A stretch of 64,000 bases of DNA from Escarpia spicata (Eukaryota; Annelida; Polychaeta; Sabellida; Siboglinidae), in NCBI GenBank assembly GCA_963995525.1, contig OZ023217.1, positions 1,860,257 to 1,924,256 on the forward strand, read 5' to 3'. Both the position numbers and the translations under genes were made by a program. Numbering within the stretch: position 1 is the stretch's first letter; the number at the start of each line of letters is the position of its first letter. This document shows, in pieces, positions 44,310 through 55,409 of the stretch. Under the pieces are notes generated by a model. It was not told the DNA's origin and did no database searches. It saw only the letters and a program-made list of their open reading frames with translations.

Positions 44310-47300
44310 CTGCAAGCAGAGAAGTATATTCAGATTTATACTGCATTCCGTGTTTCATGTTAACCCTTTGGCAACCATTTTCTTATCTGAAAACTCCCTG
44401 TTTCCCCACTTAGTTGAACAGAAACCAAAATGTGAGGTTCATACAAACATCATTTCTAATGTTTTCAAACCTATCCACTAGATGGCACCACTGCACAATA
44501 CAGCATTACGTGGTTATTTTGGACTGGGCTTGGTTGACTTGAAGTGTCAGTCAATGAATATAGTTTATTTTGGTCAATACGTACAAGAACCAATAGCAAA
44601 ATAATACACATTGTAAAGATATATATTGAGACATAATATATGTACATCAACGTGAAGACATTCATGGTGTAATTTGTTAACAAATGAAAGCTACTAAATA
44701 ACATAACAGTCAATATTTACATTTGTAGAAAAGAAAATAAGTTAATACGATGTTACTGTGCTGACCAGGGAGACTCTCACCAAGACCGCAAGGTCACTAT
44801 CGTGAGAGCCACCCTTAAATATTACAATGTTGGATTCATCAATAATTGATTAATTAATAAGAGTTAAATTCAAAGCTAATATTCATCGTACTTATGACAA
44901 CCTAAGAGAAAGAAACAAAGCGACAAACAGGAGAAGGGTTTGCACGTACGTACGAGTATGTATGCGTGCACGTACGGATATACAATAAACAACATATCAC
45001 AATTGGTGCAACAATATAATGCAGTGTAACAAATTCATGTATGCAATGTATATATCTTGCAGTTATTCATATATTCACACACATCTTTAGGAGTTTTGTA
45101 CACATCGAATGCACAGTTGGAACCAGGTTTTATCTGAGACAATTGTCAATACAATTGAAAGTGATTACTAATACATTATGATAGCAAGCACAATATATCT
45201 GTTATGTATAAGGTGAATAACGCTATCTTACATGTAAGAAAAGAGGGAAACAAATCAGACAGGTTTTTTTTATACAAAAAAGAAGTACATTTTAAGTGTA
45301 ATTATATTTAACTTGAATGTACACATGTATAACAGTGCCTACTTTGGCAAGTTGAGCTATACTTTGAAATTAAATAGTTTTTGTAGCTGAAGCCTTTGAG
45401 AGGGTGGGTTTGGATTTTGTCCGTGATTAAGTTGGGAGTATCATTATATACACGAGCTATGCCATGTGTTAAGTTGGGAGTATCATTATATACACGAGCT
45501 ATGCCATGCCTTAAGTTGGGAGTATCATTATATACACGAGCTATGCCATGTCTTAAGTTGGGAGTATCATTATATACACGAGCTATGCCATGTGTTAAGT
45601 TGGGAGTATCATTATATACACGAGCTATGCCATGTGTTAAGTTGGGAGTATCATTATATACACGAGCTATGCCATGTGTTAAGTTGGGAGTATCATTATA
45701 TACACGAGCTATGCCATGTGTTAAGTTGGGAGTATCATTATATACACGAGCTGCCATGTCTTAAGTTGGGAGTATCATTATATACACGAGCTATGCCATG
45801 TCTTAAGTTGGGAGTATCATTATATACACGAGCTATGCCATGCCTTAAGTTGGGAGTATCATTATATACACGAGCTATGCCATGTCTTAAGTTGGGAGTA
45901 TCATTATATACACGAGCTATGCCATGTGTTAAGTTGGGAGTATCATTATATACACGAGCTGCCATGTCTTAAGTTGGGAGTATCATTATATACACGAGCT
46001 ATGCCATGTGTTAAGTTGGGAGTATCATTATATACACGAGCTATGCCATGTGTTAAGTTGGGAGTATCATTATATACACGAGCTGCCATGTCTTAAGTTG
46101 GGAGTATCATTATATACACGAGCTGCCATGTCTTAAGTTGGGAGTATCATTATATACACGAGCTGCCATGTCTTAAGTTGGGAGTATCATTATATACACG
46201 AGCTATGCCATGTCTTAAGTTGGGAGTATCATTATATACACGAGCTATGCCATGTCTTAAGTTGGGAGTATCATTATATACACGAGCTATGCCATGCCTT
46301 AAGTTGGGAGTATCATTATATACACGAGCTATGCCATGTCTTAAGTTGGGAGTATCATTATATACACGAGCTGCCATGTCTTAAGTTGGGAGTATCATTA
46401 TATACACGAGCTATGCCATGTCTTAAGTTGGGAGTATCATTATATACACGAGCTATGCCATGTCTTAAGTTGGGAGTATCATTATATACACGAGCTGCCA
46501 TGTCTTAAGTTGGGAGTATCATTATATACACGAGCTACGCCATGTCTTAAGTTGGGAGTATCATTATATATACGAGCTATGCCATGTCTTAAGTTGGGAG
46601 TATCATTATATACATGAGCTGCCATGTCTTAAGTTGGGAGTATCATTATATACACGAGCTGCCATGTCTTAAGTTAGGAGTATCATTATATACACGAGCT
46701 GCCATGTCTTAAGTTGGGAGTATCATTATATACACGAGCTGCCATGTCTTAAGTTGGGAGTATCATTATATACACGAGCTGCCATGTCTTAAGTTGGGAG
46801 TATCATTATATACACGAGCTGCCATGTCTTAAGTTAGGAGTATCATTATATACACGAGCTATGCCATGTCTGATGCTTTTATTTGCAAAGTCACTGTTAG
46901 TACTTTTGGTGTGGATACGTTCCCGACTTCTGGTATTATATGTGCGTACGTCAGAATTAAGTCTTATTGTGATATTTTGTAGATATTCACGAAGGTTTCT
47001 ATTCACATATTTTTGATAAAATGTTAATTGTTGTAATTTAAAGATGTCTTCAACTTTTAGAAGTTTTAGACTTTTGAACAAAGGGTCAAAAAAATTAAAT
47101 GAGCATCTTCCTACCAAATGTCATATTTTGACAAAAGTTATGTTTCACTACATGTAAGCACAATGAGCAAACTTGTCATTCCTTTAATTAACCATGACCA
47201 CCCACCCTGTCCAGTTTGTGCTTGCTGATGAGCCCATCACCACCAGTGACGTAGAAAGTTGAGATGCCGTCGGTCCACCTACGAGAAAGTACACGGCATG

Positions 47301-50300
47301 GTTAGAGTGGGTGGTCCCATGCAACAAAAACCACTTGCAGTGACTTTTGGAGAGAATGTGGATATCGCATGCCAGTGATTTGGCTCTATCGCTTATGCCG
47401 CAGCTACTGTAGCACCAATGCCATCCAGTGCAGTTAGCATTTGTGTTCCTTGCACCAAAGCACTTGCATTGAACACTGGAGCATTTATTTAGAACAGCAA
47501 TTCTGATTATACTTATTTTTTATGAACACCAAAGTACTTATTCCTGTACACACTGACATACATATGGATACTTAGGTATACATTTCAATACGTATTATGA
47601 ATTACAAATAAAGCAGTTATAAATACGACAACTTAATTTGTAATTTAAAATAAAAAAGGTTTTTGTGTATGTGGAAAAACCATATAGACCGAGTGTAAAC
47701 GTGGTTAATGATAACTGGGAGTAGTTACTGTGAGCACCGAAGTACTAACTCTGAGCACGGGAGTAGTTACTGTGAGCACCGAAGTACTAACTCTGAGCAC
47801 GGGAGTAGTTACTGTGAGCACCGAAGTACTAACTCTGAGCACGGGAGTAGTTACTGTGAGCACCGAAGTACTAACTCTGAGCACGGGAGTAGTTACTGTG
47901 AGCGCCGAAGTACTAACTCTGAGCACGGGAGTAGTTACTGTGAGCGCCGAAGTACTAACTCTGAGCACGGGAGTAGTTACTGTGAGCACCGAAGTACTAA
48001 CTCTGAGCACGGGAGTAGTTACTGTGAGCACCGAAGTACTAACTCTGAGCACGGGAGTAGTTACTGTGAGCACCGAAGTACTAACTCTGAGCACGGGAGT
48101 AGTTACTGTGAGCACCGAAGTACTAACTCTGAGCACGGGAGTAGTTACTGTGAGCACCGAAGTACTAACTCTGAGCACGGGAGTAGTTACTGTGAGCACT
48201 GAAGTACTAACTCTGAGCATGGGAGTAGTTACTGTGAGCACTGAAGTACTTACTATGAGCACCAAAGTATTTACTCTTGAACACCTACTACGAACACTGA
48301 AGTACTTACTCAGCGTATCAAAGTACTTACACTGAGTACTTTCTCAGAGCACCAAAGTACTTACTCTGAGCACCAAAGTATTTACTTTGAGCACTGAAGT
48401 ACTTTCCCTGAGTACTGAGGAACTTACTCTGCCTCATTGGTCATGGACTTCCTGTAGACCCAGGGCAGGAACTTCCAGAACATGAAGGCACGCTTCTGAG
48501 AGATGCCACTGACGCGCCAGTGTACGCACACTGTGCCGTCCTCCACGTGTGTTGTGATCCTGAGCACCTGCAGACGCACATTCGCATACTTGAAGTGTGC
48601 AAACATGCGCAGCTTTGCCACCTCAATAGCATACGGTGTCAGTCCGCTGCCAACAGAAACACATGCAACCATTGGTCATTTAATACAACGTATACATTCT
48701 ATTAAGCGTACAGTACGTGTTCCAATAAGCGTGCACGAGGGTACACCCGCGTTCGAAATATACACTGACCCGATGGTCACTGACCACCTACTTTGCGTCA
48801 GGTAACTTTTTTGAGTTTTTGCTCCGTGGGACCGCCTACTTTTGGGGGGACATTATACAACATTCTACAGCAGTACGCATCAGTGTAAGACGGTTTAAAA
48901 AAACAATAGCAGGCAGAGAATCTTAGCTCCACAGCTGGGTGTAATACACAACCAGAGCCACCACTGATTCATGGTCAAGTAGATTAGCTCAATGCACCAA
49001 CTAAGACAATACACAACACTGGGAATGACAGTGTCCAGAGTGAGGCCTAAGCAGTGTCCTCATTGCTGAATAGATCAATTAAACCTGTCAAGTGGGTGAC
49101 ATTCTGCACAAGTGTTCATTAATCCTTAGTGATTGTTCAGAACACCAGACTGACCACATACCTAAACAAAGCGATTATGCCTTCATCGATTTTAAGAAAG
49201 CATTTGATTTAGTAGACCAGTCCTCACTGTGGTCTAAGATAATGTCATGGTAATGTGTTGAAAGTTGTATACAACATGTACAAAAATGCTAAATCATGTA
49301 TAAATCAGGGCCAGGCTGTGTCAGCCATCTTCTCATGTGATGTAGAGGTATGGCAAGGAGAAAACTTGTGTCCTTTGTTATTTGCTATTTACCTGAATAA
49401 TTTTGAACACTGTTAGTCACAATTATAATGGACTTGACATGGCAGCTGGTGACATTTACAACAACCTTAGGGATGATGATGTAGAAAATGTATGTTCTAT
49501 ATGCTGATGACACTAGAATGATTCAATCAAATACAGATTTCTTGCTTGTGTATAGCGAGCGGAACTATGTCAACTCTTCTAATGGTTGACATTTGGTTGT
49601 TTCAGGTGTCAACTATATTGTGAATCTGTAATTATTAGTTTATATTGATACAATTGATTTACACAGTACCATGTCTACACAAGGCATGGCAAGCGTAAAC
49701 AGAACAGTAGAATGCATTTGATGTCAATAAAGTGTAAGATATTCCACTCTATAGTTGTCCAGAATATTAATTTTCTATGTTTGTCACCTACATGAGACAG
49801 AATATTAATTTTCTATGTTTGTCACCTACAGGTTTTTACAGACAATACATCTTTAACCAATAGACACCACAGTCACACCATTTTATAATAATTAAATGAA
49901 CATCAAAATAAACACAACTTGCAATTATAGAAAATCAATAGTTTTGAAGATACAGTTTAAAAGTTTTAGGCAACTGTTCAGTCTAACAGGGGTCAAGTGT
50001 GTCTATTCTGCCTGGGCCCTGTGACCAATTAATGATTAGTCAAGGTCTCAATGGAAGAATAGCACTAGGCTGCAGAGTTTAGTCATGCTGGTGGCTTTCT
50101 GGCACATTAAACAAAATCTACTGTTGGGGGTGGTCTCAAGGGCCCTTCTCAAAACCACATCACTAGATAATGTAAAACTTTTGAACTTTGGGGGCCCCTT
50201 AGAATGATTCAATCAAATACAGATTTCTTGTATATAGTGGCAGCACCTAAGATACATCTATGCAAAATTAGAAAAAAAGTTGCTGAACTGTTTTGAAAAA

Positions 50301-53300
50301 TAGGCAAAATGTTACATTTTTACAATTTTTTTTGTCTTTGGAGGTCCTAGGGAGCCCTTAAAATGATACAGATTTCTCGTGCATAGTGGCAGTGCCCTAA
50401 GATATGTCTTGCTGAATGGTTTCTGAGATACGACAGCTAATGGCGGACGTCGGACGCAGAGTGATGGCAATAGTCCCTTGGACCTTCGGCCAAAGCAGCA
50501 CCCGAAACGAACATATGGTAATTTACATTTTTTTTTAAATCAAAACGAATCTGTTTGAGAAGAGCCACCATTGCCAAAATCTGCTGGGGAAAAGCTGTTA
50601 GAAAAACGCGAAAAAAATCGGGCCTAGTGTCACCAACATTTCCGAGACACCTGGCTGGCCCAATTTCTGTGGTTGTATAATCCATGAATGGAACACTTTC
50701 TGTAAGAAGTCGCATATGACCAGGACCCAGAAGAGTATGGCTCTTCTGGTTCTGGTTGAAGCACAGGCTGATGGTAGTGAGAACCAAGGAGAGGAAGACA
50801 TGGACCAGTTGGAAGCCACGGCTGCTGGCCCAAGTGATGGCGTTGATGCAGACGGTCGCGCTGATGACAGCGACTCTGACTTGTTGGACATTAATTGTGA
50901 ATCTTGTGGCTCGAGCTAAAGTCTAAGATCTTGCAGTATCATTGCTGTTGCCGCTGACCATGACTGCGATTTTTAATGACCTTTGCAAAAGATGGCTCAT
51001 GAATGGTTGGCTGCCAGTGTCTGTCGCCTGTCTCAATCAAATAAAATTAAGGAAAATTCCCCAAATCTTTGTTTTTTGTAGTTATTTTTAAATATTGTAG
51101 AAATAAGTCTGAAACCAGTTACATAAAATTACCAGTCTGCTGATTGTATGTGTACATATGATCAGGAAAACACCTGCTTGACATATGTATTAAAGGATTT
51201 TACAGCTGGTAGTACAACTGTGCATTTCTTTCAATATCGTTTAGCAGGCCACTGGTAAAATGCGGTCCATTAACTTTGCTGCCGGACCAGCAACCTATTG
51301 AAGTTGCTGGTCCGACTTACCAGCACAATTTTAGGGTAAAGGTTGAACGCTGGGGTACACATATTTTCTGAGGTTCCTGGGTACAGCCATCTCAGCAGAC
51401 GTGACTGATCAGCGATTCATTCATCCACATGAGCAGAAGGATACCAAAAGATGGTAATTAGGTGGACCCTCTGATTTTTCTCATCACTACGCTTTAAATC
51501 TAATGTGACATTAGTAGAAATTAAGTTAGAATGATGGATTCAACAGCCAATGTTGGCACTGGAGGTCGCTGTCATGGTTTCAGACGTTAAGCTAATGAAA
51601 AAAGATGTTCTTTGCAATTATGTAATAAGAATAGGGAACACAAACCTTTTCAATAAAAAAGAGAAAGACGGCATCATCTTTACTTAACGGACACACATTA
51701 CAATGTCTTTGATGTTAAATCCAGTTTGGATGTGTCGGCAGCTTACTACTACTGGTATACTTACACAGTAGTCTTTGGTTTCTTTGAGAAGTTGTTTTCG
51801 AAGACGACATCTGGGCGATAGATACGATAATCGTGTCCTTTGACAAAGAGCTTTGGTAACTAGAAAAGAAAACAATTAGTAGTGTGCAGAATTAGTATTT
51901 TCTAAATTTGTACAGTTCTAAGTTCTGTTAAAATGAATTTCACATTCACCAAACGTGTCACATACACACACTAGCCATTTTTTATTAACAAAGCTGTTTA
52001 TTACATCAAACGTTACACAATATTTTACAAAGGCTTATATTTTAAATAAAAAACTGCATTTCCCAGTTTTTTAAATGTTTATGTAATGTACAGTTCTAGC
52101 AGTTGTCCGACCCTTTAGAAATTCTATTAAACCGTTTGGCTGCACAAACTGAAAATGCACTATTACTACATGTATAATTACTACCATGTTAACGAGGTAA
52201 CATACATAGTTTTCCATGTGTTCCTGTATCACAGTCAAGTTGTCCTGGTTCGGTTTCTGATCGCGCCCCTCCTCTGGTGTATCTTCTGGTGGGCCTCCCT
52301 GTTGCCCTGAGCACTGTAGCACCGTCATATTGTCATTGAATGGTGTAAACAACAACCCATCCGTCTTGTCTTTCCATGTTCTCTCACTCATAGCCTGGCA
52401 AAGTAGCTCATAGCCTGTGTTCTGTATACTGCCCAAACTGCGAGACATGTTCACCTGGTAGCTATCTCGACAGATAATGTCATCATCGTAGAAACTGCCA
52501 ATGCATACTTCAGCTACATCATGCTGCAGGTGGTCTGTGTCAGTGTGAATCATTCCCAGTTCTTCACAATTCAATGGAGACACAAGCGAAGTCAACAGGT
52601 TTCCCTCGAGGATACTGATGTCGTCCCCAGTGTAACTGTATGGATGGGAGAAGCTGTGCATCGCACCAGACAGATCATGGAGCTGATCAAGGAATGACAT
52701 CGGGTATCCCATGTCGAGAAGCGCCTTTATATTCTGGACGGAAAGACTTTGAACGGTGACATCATCCTCCGTGGTCTCACTTGGCTGACTCACAACGGGG
52801 CAGTCGTTGAACATGTATGGCGTGATCGACATGCACACACGTTCTCTGTTAACGGCACGAGACCTAGAACTTGATGGTTTTGAACTTCGACCTTTCATCC
52901 ATCTCCTGCCATGACGCAGAAGCACATGAAGCCGGGACCCAAGAGGTGCATGCTTCACAATCACTGGACTGTTCGCCTTCAGCTCTTCGATCCACTGTAG
53001 CACGGACAGAAAGAGCAACAAAGTAATTTCCAACATGGCATCTTATTATATTAATTATCATCAATGCTGTAAATATTATGCCAAAATTATAGTAGGATTG
53101 CGTGTAATAAATTGATGCTATTAATTTATATACACATAAGTCATTTCTGCAATTGTACTTTGCAATTTAATGCATTTTCAGCTTGATGTGCATAGAACTT
53201 CATGGCGATATTTTACTTAACTGAACTAAATTATATTCAAATCTACCTACTAGTTACTCCCGTGAGATGGAGTTAGAGATAGGGTTTAGGATCAGTAGGA

Positions 53301-54096
53301 CAACTAATTTAGGCCATCCTTAGAAGTAAAAAATACACCAAACTTGATTAGCCTAGGATCCTAAGAACTAGATTGTTCTGATCTGTGAAATCTACCTAAA
53401 CTAGCAAATGAAATACATATAATTTTGTTTCCCTATAAAATGTATGCAAATTGCAGTGCTACCTTCTGGAACATCTACACACCTAAATGAAATAGCTAAC
53501 ACTAAGTTTGAAATTAAAACAAAGTTTCATGGTATAACTGGGCCGGCATAGTTGTTATGGCAAGTTAAGCCAGAGTCAGTGCCTAAATTTCCTAAAATAA
53601 ATCATTCGAAAAAACACAAAACCAGATGTAAAATTAAATGGCAACCATCAAATGTATGATGGACGGTAAAATATGCACAAATGAAAAGACTCAACCACCA
53701 CTACGCCATTTGACATGTCTACTTATTATTATTATTATGTTTGTCATTCGTGACACGTTCACGCTGTCAGCTTTAAGACTGAATATATTCAATTAATTTG
53801 TGAAAACTGTTGTATTTTATTGATATTTACGACAAATAGCTCTAAACTAGATTTAGGACACCGGCATGTATTAGTCTAGACGTCGTACTCTTCACTAGAT
53901 CGTGTTAAGATCACGCACACGTAACTGTCCCAAGACTAAACGTGGTATATACCTGGATGAGTGAATCGCTGTAGCTGAAGGACTGTTTGTTGTCACATTT
54001 CGCACTGCTTAGACACGTGACATATCCCCTCGAGCCTGGGGACAGCTTCAAAGCGTCAACTTTAAAAAGCCGAACGCGGAGAAGAAGGGTTAGCAT
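44229..54096 (-). CDS. C6orf136-like protein (DUF2358 family), 6 coding exons
   Basis: Exons from 5' to 3' on -: 54096-53953, 52994-52206, 51859-51765, 48646-48428, 47278-47206 and 44309-44229. All junctions are GT-AG with matching phases and total 467 codons including stop. The N-terminus (MLTLLLRVRLFKVDALKLSP) is basic and hydrophobic, like a mitochondrial presequence. Residues 49-311 are a low-complexity acidic/serine region. The conserved C-terminal domain has KLFVKGHDYRIYRPDVVFEN, TPYAIEVAKLRMFAHFKY, CVHWRVSG and WTDGISTFYVTGGDGLISKH. This matches the C6orf136/DUF2358 family, whose biochemical role is not established. An in-frame upstream ATG at 54189 could add 31 residues. It is convergent with DUSP12 and divergent from the gene at 55410. 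Confidence 0.88.
44475..44489 (+). promoter_or_regulatory. Single CTCF-like site in the last intron of the C6orf136-like gene
   Basis: Reads CCACTAGATGGCACC, a good match to the CTCF core, in the same orientation as the 18-copy array 1.3 kb away. Confidence 0.35.
44545..47120 (-). mobile_element. LINE 3' portion expanded internally by a 42-bp minisatellite
   Basis: On the - strand, 47117-46870 reads KLLKVEDIFKLQQLTFYQKY, YNTRSRERIH and DFANKSIRHGIARVYNDTPN. 45420-45308 continues with TDKIQTHPLKGFSYKNYLIS then QSRHCYTC. These are the ordered motifs of a LINE ORF2 C-terminus (TRS...KxIRH...NxTP..I..KI.THSL.GF..Y.K). Between them, the RHGIARVYNDTPNL segment is repeated about 35 times. 44545-45300 is compatible with a 3' UTR. 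Confidence 0.8.
45428..46870 (-). repeat. 42/39-bp minisatellite derived from a LINE ORF, about 35 copies
   Basis: The + strand unit is taagttgggagtatcattat, atacacgagc and tatgccatgtct. A frequent 39-bp form lacks tat. Both lengths are multiples of three, so the LINE reading frame (RHGIARVYNDTPNL) is kept across copies. Confidence 0.97.
47121..47205. other. Short intron piece between LINE remnant and exon 5 of the C6orf136-like gene
   Basis: No additional feature; contains the donor GTGGGT on - at 47205-47200. Confidence 0.6.
47206..47278 (-). CDS. C6orf136-like exon 5
   Basis: Acceptor CTCGTAG, donor GTGGGT, 73 bp. The first base completes Glu, then WTDGISTFYVTGGDGLISKH KLDR, the DGxSxFYV...GLIxxHKL motif of the family. 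Not visible as a long open frame because it is short. Confidence 0.88.
47279..47714. other. Intron 4 of the C6orf136-like gene, part
   Basis: AT-rich. 47540-47630 resembles 24975-25040 (gtacacactgacatacatat), an unidentified dispersed repeat. Confidence 0.4.
47715..48420 (-). repeat. 42-bp array (dimer of about 21 bp) growing from donor-like sequence
   Basis: 47715-48250 holds about 13 copies of gggagtagttactgtgagca plus ccgaagtactaactctgagcac. From 48250 to 48420 the copies fall apart into 21-bp units such as aaagtacttactctgagcac. On the - strand several units contain AGTAAGT-type donors. The array abuts the exon 4 donor at 48427. Confidence 0.93.
48428..48646 (-). CDS. C6orf136-like exon 4
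   Basis: Acceptor TTGGCAG, donor GTAAGT, 219 bp. Encodes GLTPYAIEVAKLRMFAHFKY, RLQVLRITTHVEDGTVCVHW and RVSG...FWKFLPWVYRKSM. The centre of the DUF2358-like domain. Confidence 0.92.
48647..49099. other. Intron 3 of the C6orf136-like gene, right-hand part
   Basis: No exon or repeat supported. Confidence 0.4.
49100..49540 (+). pseudogene. Old reverse transcriptase relic (non-LTR type)
   Basis: + frames give YAFIDFKKAFDLVDQSSLWS, then VYNMYKNAKSCINQGQAVSA, VWQGENLCPLLFAIYLNNFE and LYADDTRM. This is the order FxDFxKAFDxV, VRQGENLSPLLFxxYLND, YADD of an RT palm domain. Many stops and frame shifts; heavily decayed. Confidence 0.8.
49541..50519. repeat. Intron with internal duplications and a dispersed-repeat end
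   Basis: A block with agaatattaattttctatgt is duplicated in tandem near 49763 and 49799. The word gaatgattcaatcaaataca (49514) recurs at 50203, and a looser copy lies near 50353. 50440-50500 (ggcggacgtcggacgcagag, tgatggcaatagtccc) looks like the end of a widespread nonautonomous element. Family unknown. Confidence 0.5.
50520..51010 (+). pseudogene. Unidentified coding remnant, possible retrocopy
   Basis: One + frame reads KSAGEKLLEKREK, then across a one-base shift at a run of seven A: IGPSVTNISETPGWPNFCGC and IIHEWNTFCKKSHM. It goes on to an acidic tail (ENQGEEDMDQLEATAAGPSD ... ADDSDSDLLDINCESCGSS) with a stop at 50919. AATAAA follows near 51041. No intron is visible. The opposite strand is also open over much of this stretch, so strand choice is uncertain. 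Confidence 0.35.
51011..51764. other. Intron 3 of the C6orf136-like gene, left part
   Basis: AT-rich, no exon. Holds a perfect 12-bp-arm hairpin (51283-51314). Confidence 0.4.
51283..51314. repeat. Perfect hairpin with 12-bp arms and 8-nt loop
   Basis: CGGACCAGCAAC at 51283-51294 pairs with GTTGCTGGTCCG at 51303-51314. Confidence 0.85.
51765..51859 (-). CDS. C6orf136-like exon 3
   Basis: Acceptor TTTTCTAG, donor GTAAGT, 95 bp, phase 0 in and phase 2 out. Encodes LPKLFVKGHDYRIYRPDVVF then ENNFSKKPKTT. The HDYxxYxxDVxFxN block is characteristic of the family. Confidence 0.92.
52206..52994 (-). CDS. C6orf136-like exon 2 (long variable region)
   Basis: Acceptor GTGCTACAG, donor GTATGT, 789 bp, phase 0 at both ends. 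Encodes WIEELKANSPVIVKHAPLGS, a Ser/Asp/Glu-rich variable region, and ends QDNLTVIQEHMENY, which in homologues precedes the conserved domain. The frame is open past the acceptor to an ATG at 53036 with a hydrophobic start, an alternative first exon I consider less likely because the acceptor and pyrimidine tract are good. Confidence 0.88.
52995..53952. other. Intron 1 of the C6orf136-like gene
   Basis: AT-rich intron without arrays or mobile elements that I can recognise. Confidence 0.5.
53953..54096 (-). CDS. C6orf136-like first coding exon
   Basis: ATG at 54096-54094, donor GTATAT after CAG at 53953, phase 0. Encodes MLTLLLRVRLFKVDALKLSP then GSRGYVTCLSSAKCDNKQSF. Arg/Lys/Leu-rich with no acids in the first 12 residues, as in mitochondrial presequences. 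An in-frame ATG at 54189 is also possible. Confidence 0.75.
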
Positions 54097-54244
54097 TATT
54101 TCATCTTTTTCGAAGAACCCGTTTTCCCTGACCGGACGAAGGTTACCATTACCGGAAGATGTGTTCAGCCCACGAAATATGAATGTCACTGTTGAAATAT
54201 TATACCTTGTGAGTACTGCATGTTGCGCTGTGAGCTAGACAATC

Positions 54245-54470
54245 TTAGGTTTGTATGGTTTTGTGAATGTTTATGATTATTGGCAAATTATACCATAGGC
54301 ATGTGCCTGTATACAGAAACGAAATTTGTCCAGAAGCCTTAACTCTTGGAATCACACGTGCCAATTCACTTGCTCTTGTGTTGTAAATATGTTGCACTAT
54401 ATTAACATTTTTTCTTAAATATGCTGGTGCATTACTATTGATAATGTTGTACATGTGGCCTATCTCTTTA
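54245..54470 (-). pseudogene. LINE ORF2 C-terminal relic
   Basis: The - frame reads MYNIINSNAPAYLRKNVNIV, then YNTRASELARVIPRVKA and FLYTGTCLWYNLP. This matches the final segment of jockey/CR1-like RT proteins (APxYL...YNTRxS...PRV....F.Y.G..LWNxLP). It lies upstream of the C6orf136-like start, in its promoter region. Confidence 0.75.
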
Positions 54471-54883
54471 ATTGTTCTACTCTATACTCAACGAGAATAA
54501 TCCTACGCACTTAAATTCAATTGCACCAACATATGAAACCTCGGTGGAACATTTGACATAAATCATATAATCTGATTCTGTAAACACTGCATTCTGCTTT
54601 TCATCTTCTTCGACAATCCACTACCAAACTGAACATGTATAGGAAAAATGACATTGAATCAAGGCAGATTTTAGCAGTGTTTCGTTTTGATATTAAACTT
54701 TCTGGTTTTCCTGTATAAAACTTTAAGTTTGTTTGAACCTTTAGAAATGATTTTCGAAGCTATAATATCGCCAGTCGGTGAATGTAAACAAACACACTTG
54801 AAAACTCGAAGACATATAAAACCGAGATTATTGATCTAGCTGCTGCATTACTTAGCAAAACATACTGAAAATGATTCTATAGG

Positions 54884-54891
54884 ACTATTGC

Positions 54892-54931
<40 letters not shown>

Positions 54932-54939
54932 GCAATAGT
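54884..54939. repeat. Perfect 56-bp palindrome with (TA)n centre
   Basis: ACTATTGCGTTTA, a TA run, then TAAACGCAATAGT: perfect dyad symmetry with no loop. A cruciform-capable sequence. Confidence 0.95.
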
Positions 54940-55409
54940 ATATAATATATATATAATATTTTGTTGCATAAAATTATGCAGTTTCTATAGGTTTCCGTAA
55001 CAAATACTTCGTAAATCTTTCACGCGGGATAGATCGGTTACGTTTTTGTACAATTAGTTCGACTGGATCACAAATACTGCTAGACGTATTGCTCTCCTAA
55101 AAAGACTTGCCTTTTTAGTAGTGGAAACATTACTAGCGACACATATTCAACTACCTATAAAATGGGCATTACATTTAATATATTTTTGTGTATAATGCAA
55201 AATAGCATATCTAATTTATGTATATATTTTCTGATATACCATTTGTCAACTATAGGCACTTGATGTCTTGTTTTTAAAATAGGATTAATTATATTTGGGA
55301 TAGATCATAGATATAGGGGGCATGCGCAATGAACCTGCGCAGTTAGTTTGTTGTTATTTACATTGACAACGTTCAGTTTTATTTGATCTACGCTGTTTAG
55401 ATACATGAT

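Larger units (their letters stand above)
54097..55409. promoter_or_regulatory. Shared divergent promoter interval
   Basis: The 1.3 kb between the start codons of the C6orf136-like gene (-) and the unidentified + gene. Near the + gene, GCATGCGC (55320-55327) and CTGCGCAG (55335-55342) resemble NRF-1 half sites, 70-90 bp upstream of the ATG. A LINE relic and an AT palindrome also lie inside. Promoter activity is inferred. Confidence 0.45.

Noticed and set aside
43805..44413. 202-codon frame on +
   Set aside because: Overlaps the last coding exon of the C6orf136-like gene on the opposite strand, which has splice and homology support.
47705..48335. Val/Ser/Thr repeat frames (186-201 codons) on both strands
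   Set aside because: 42-bp array in an intron of the C6orf136-like gene; the frame follows the repeat period only.
52995..53036. Secreted form of the C6orf136-like protein starting MLEITLLLFLSVLQ
   Set aside because: The hydrophobic start is the pyrimidine tract and acceptor of exon 2 read as protein; the spliced form with the presequence exon fits phase and family better.
52864..53064. 66-codon frame on - overlapping exon 2
   Set aside because: Out of frame with the supported exon; a shadow.
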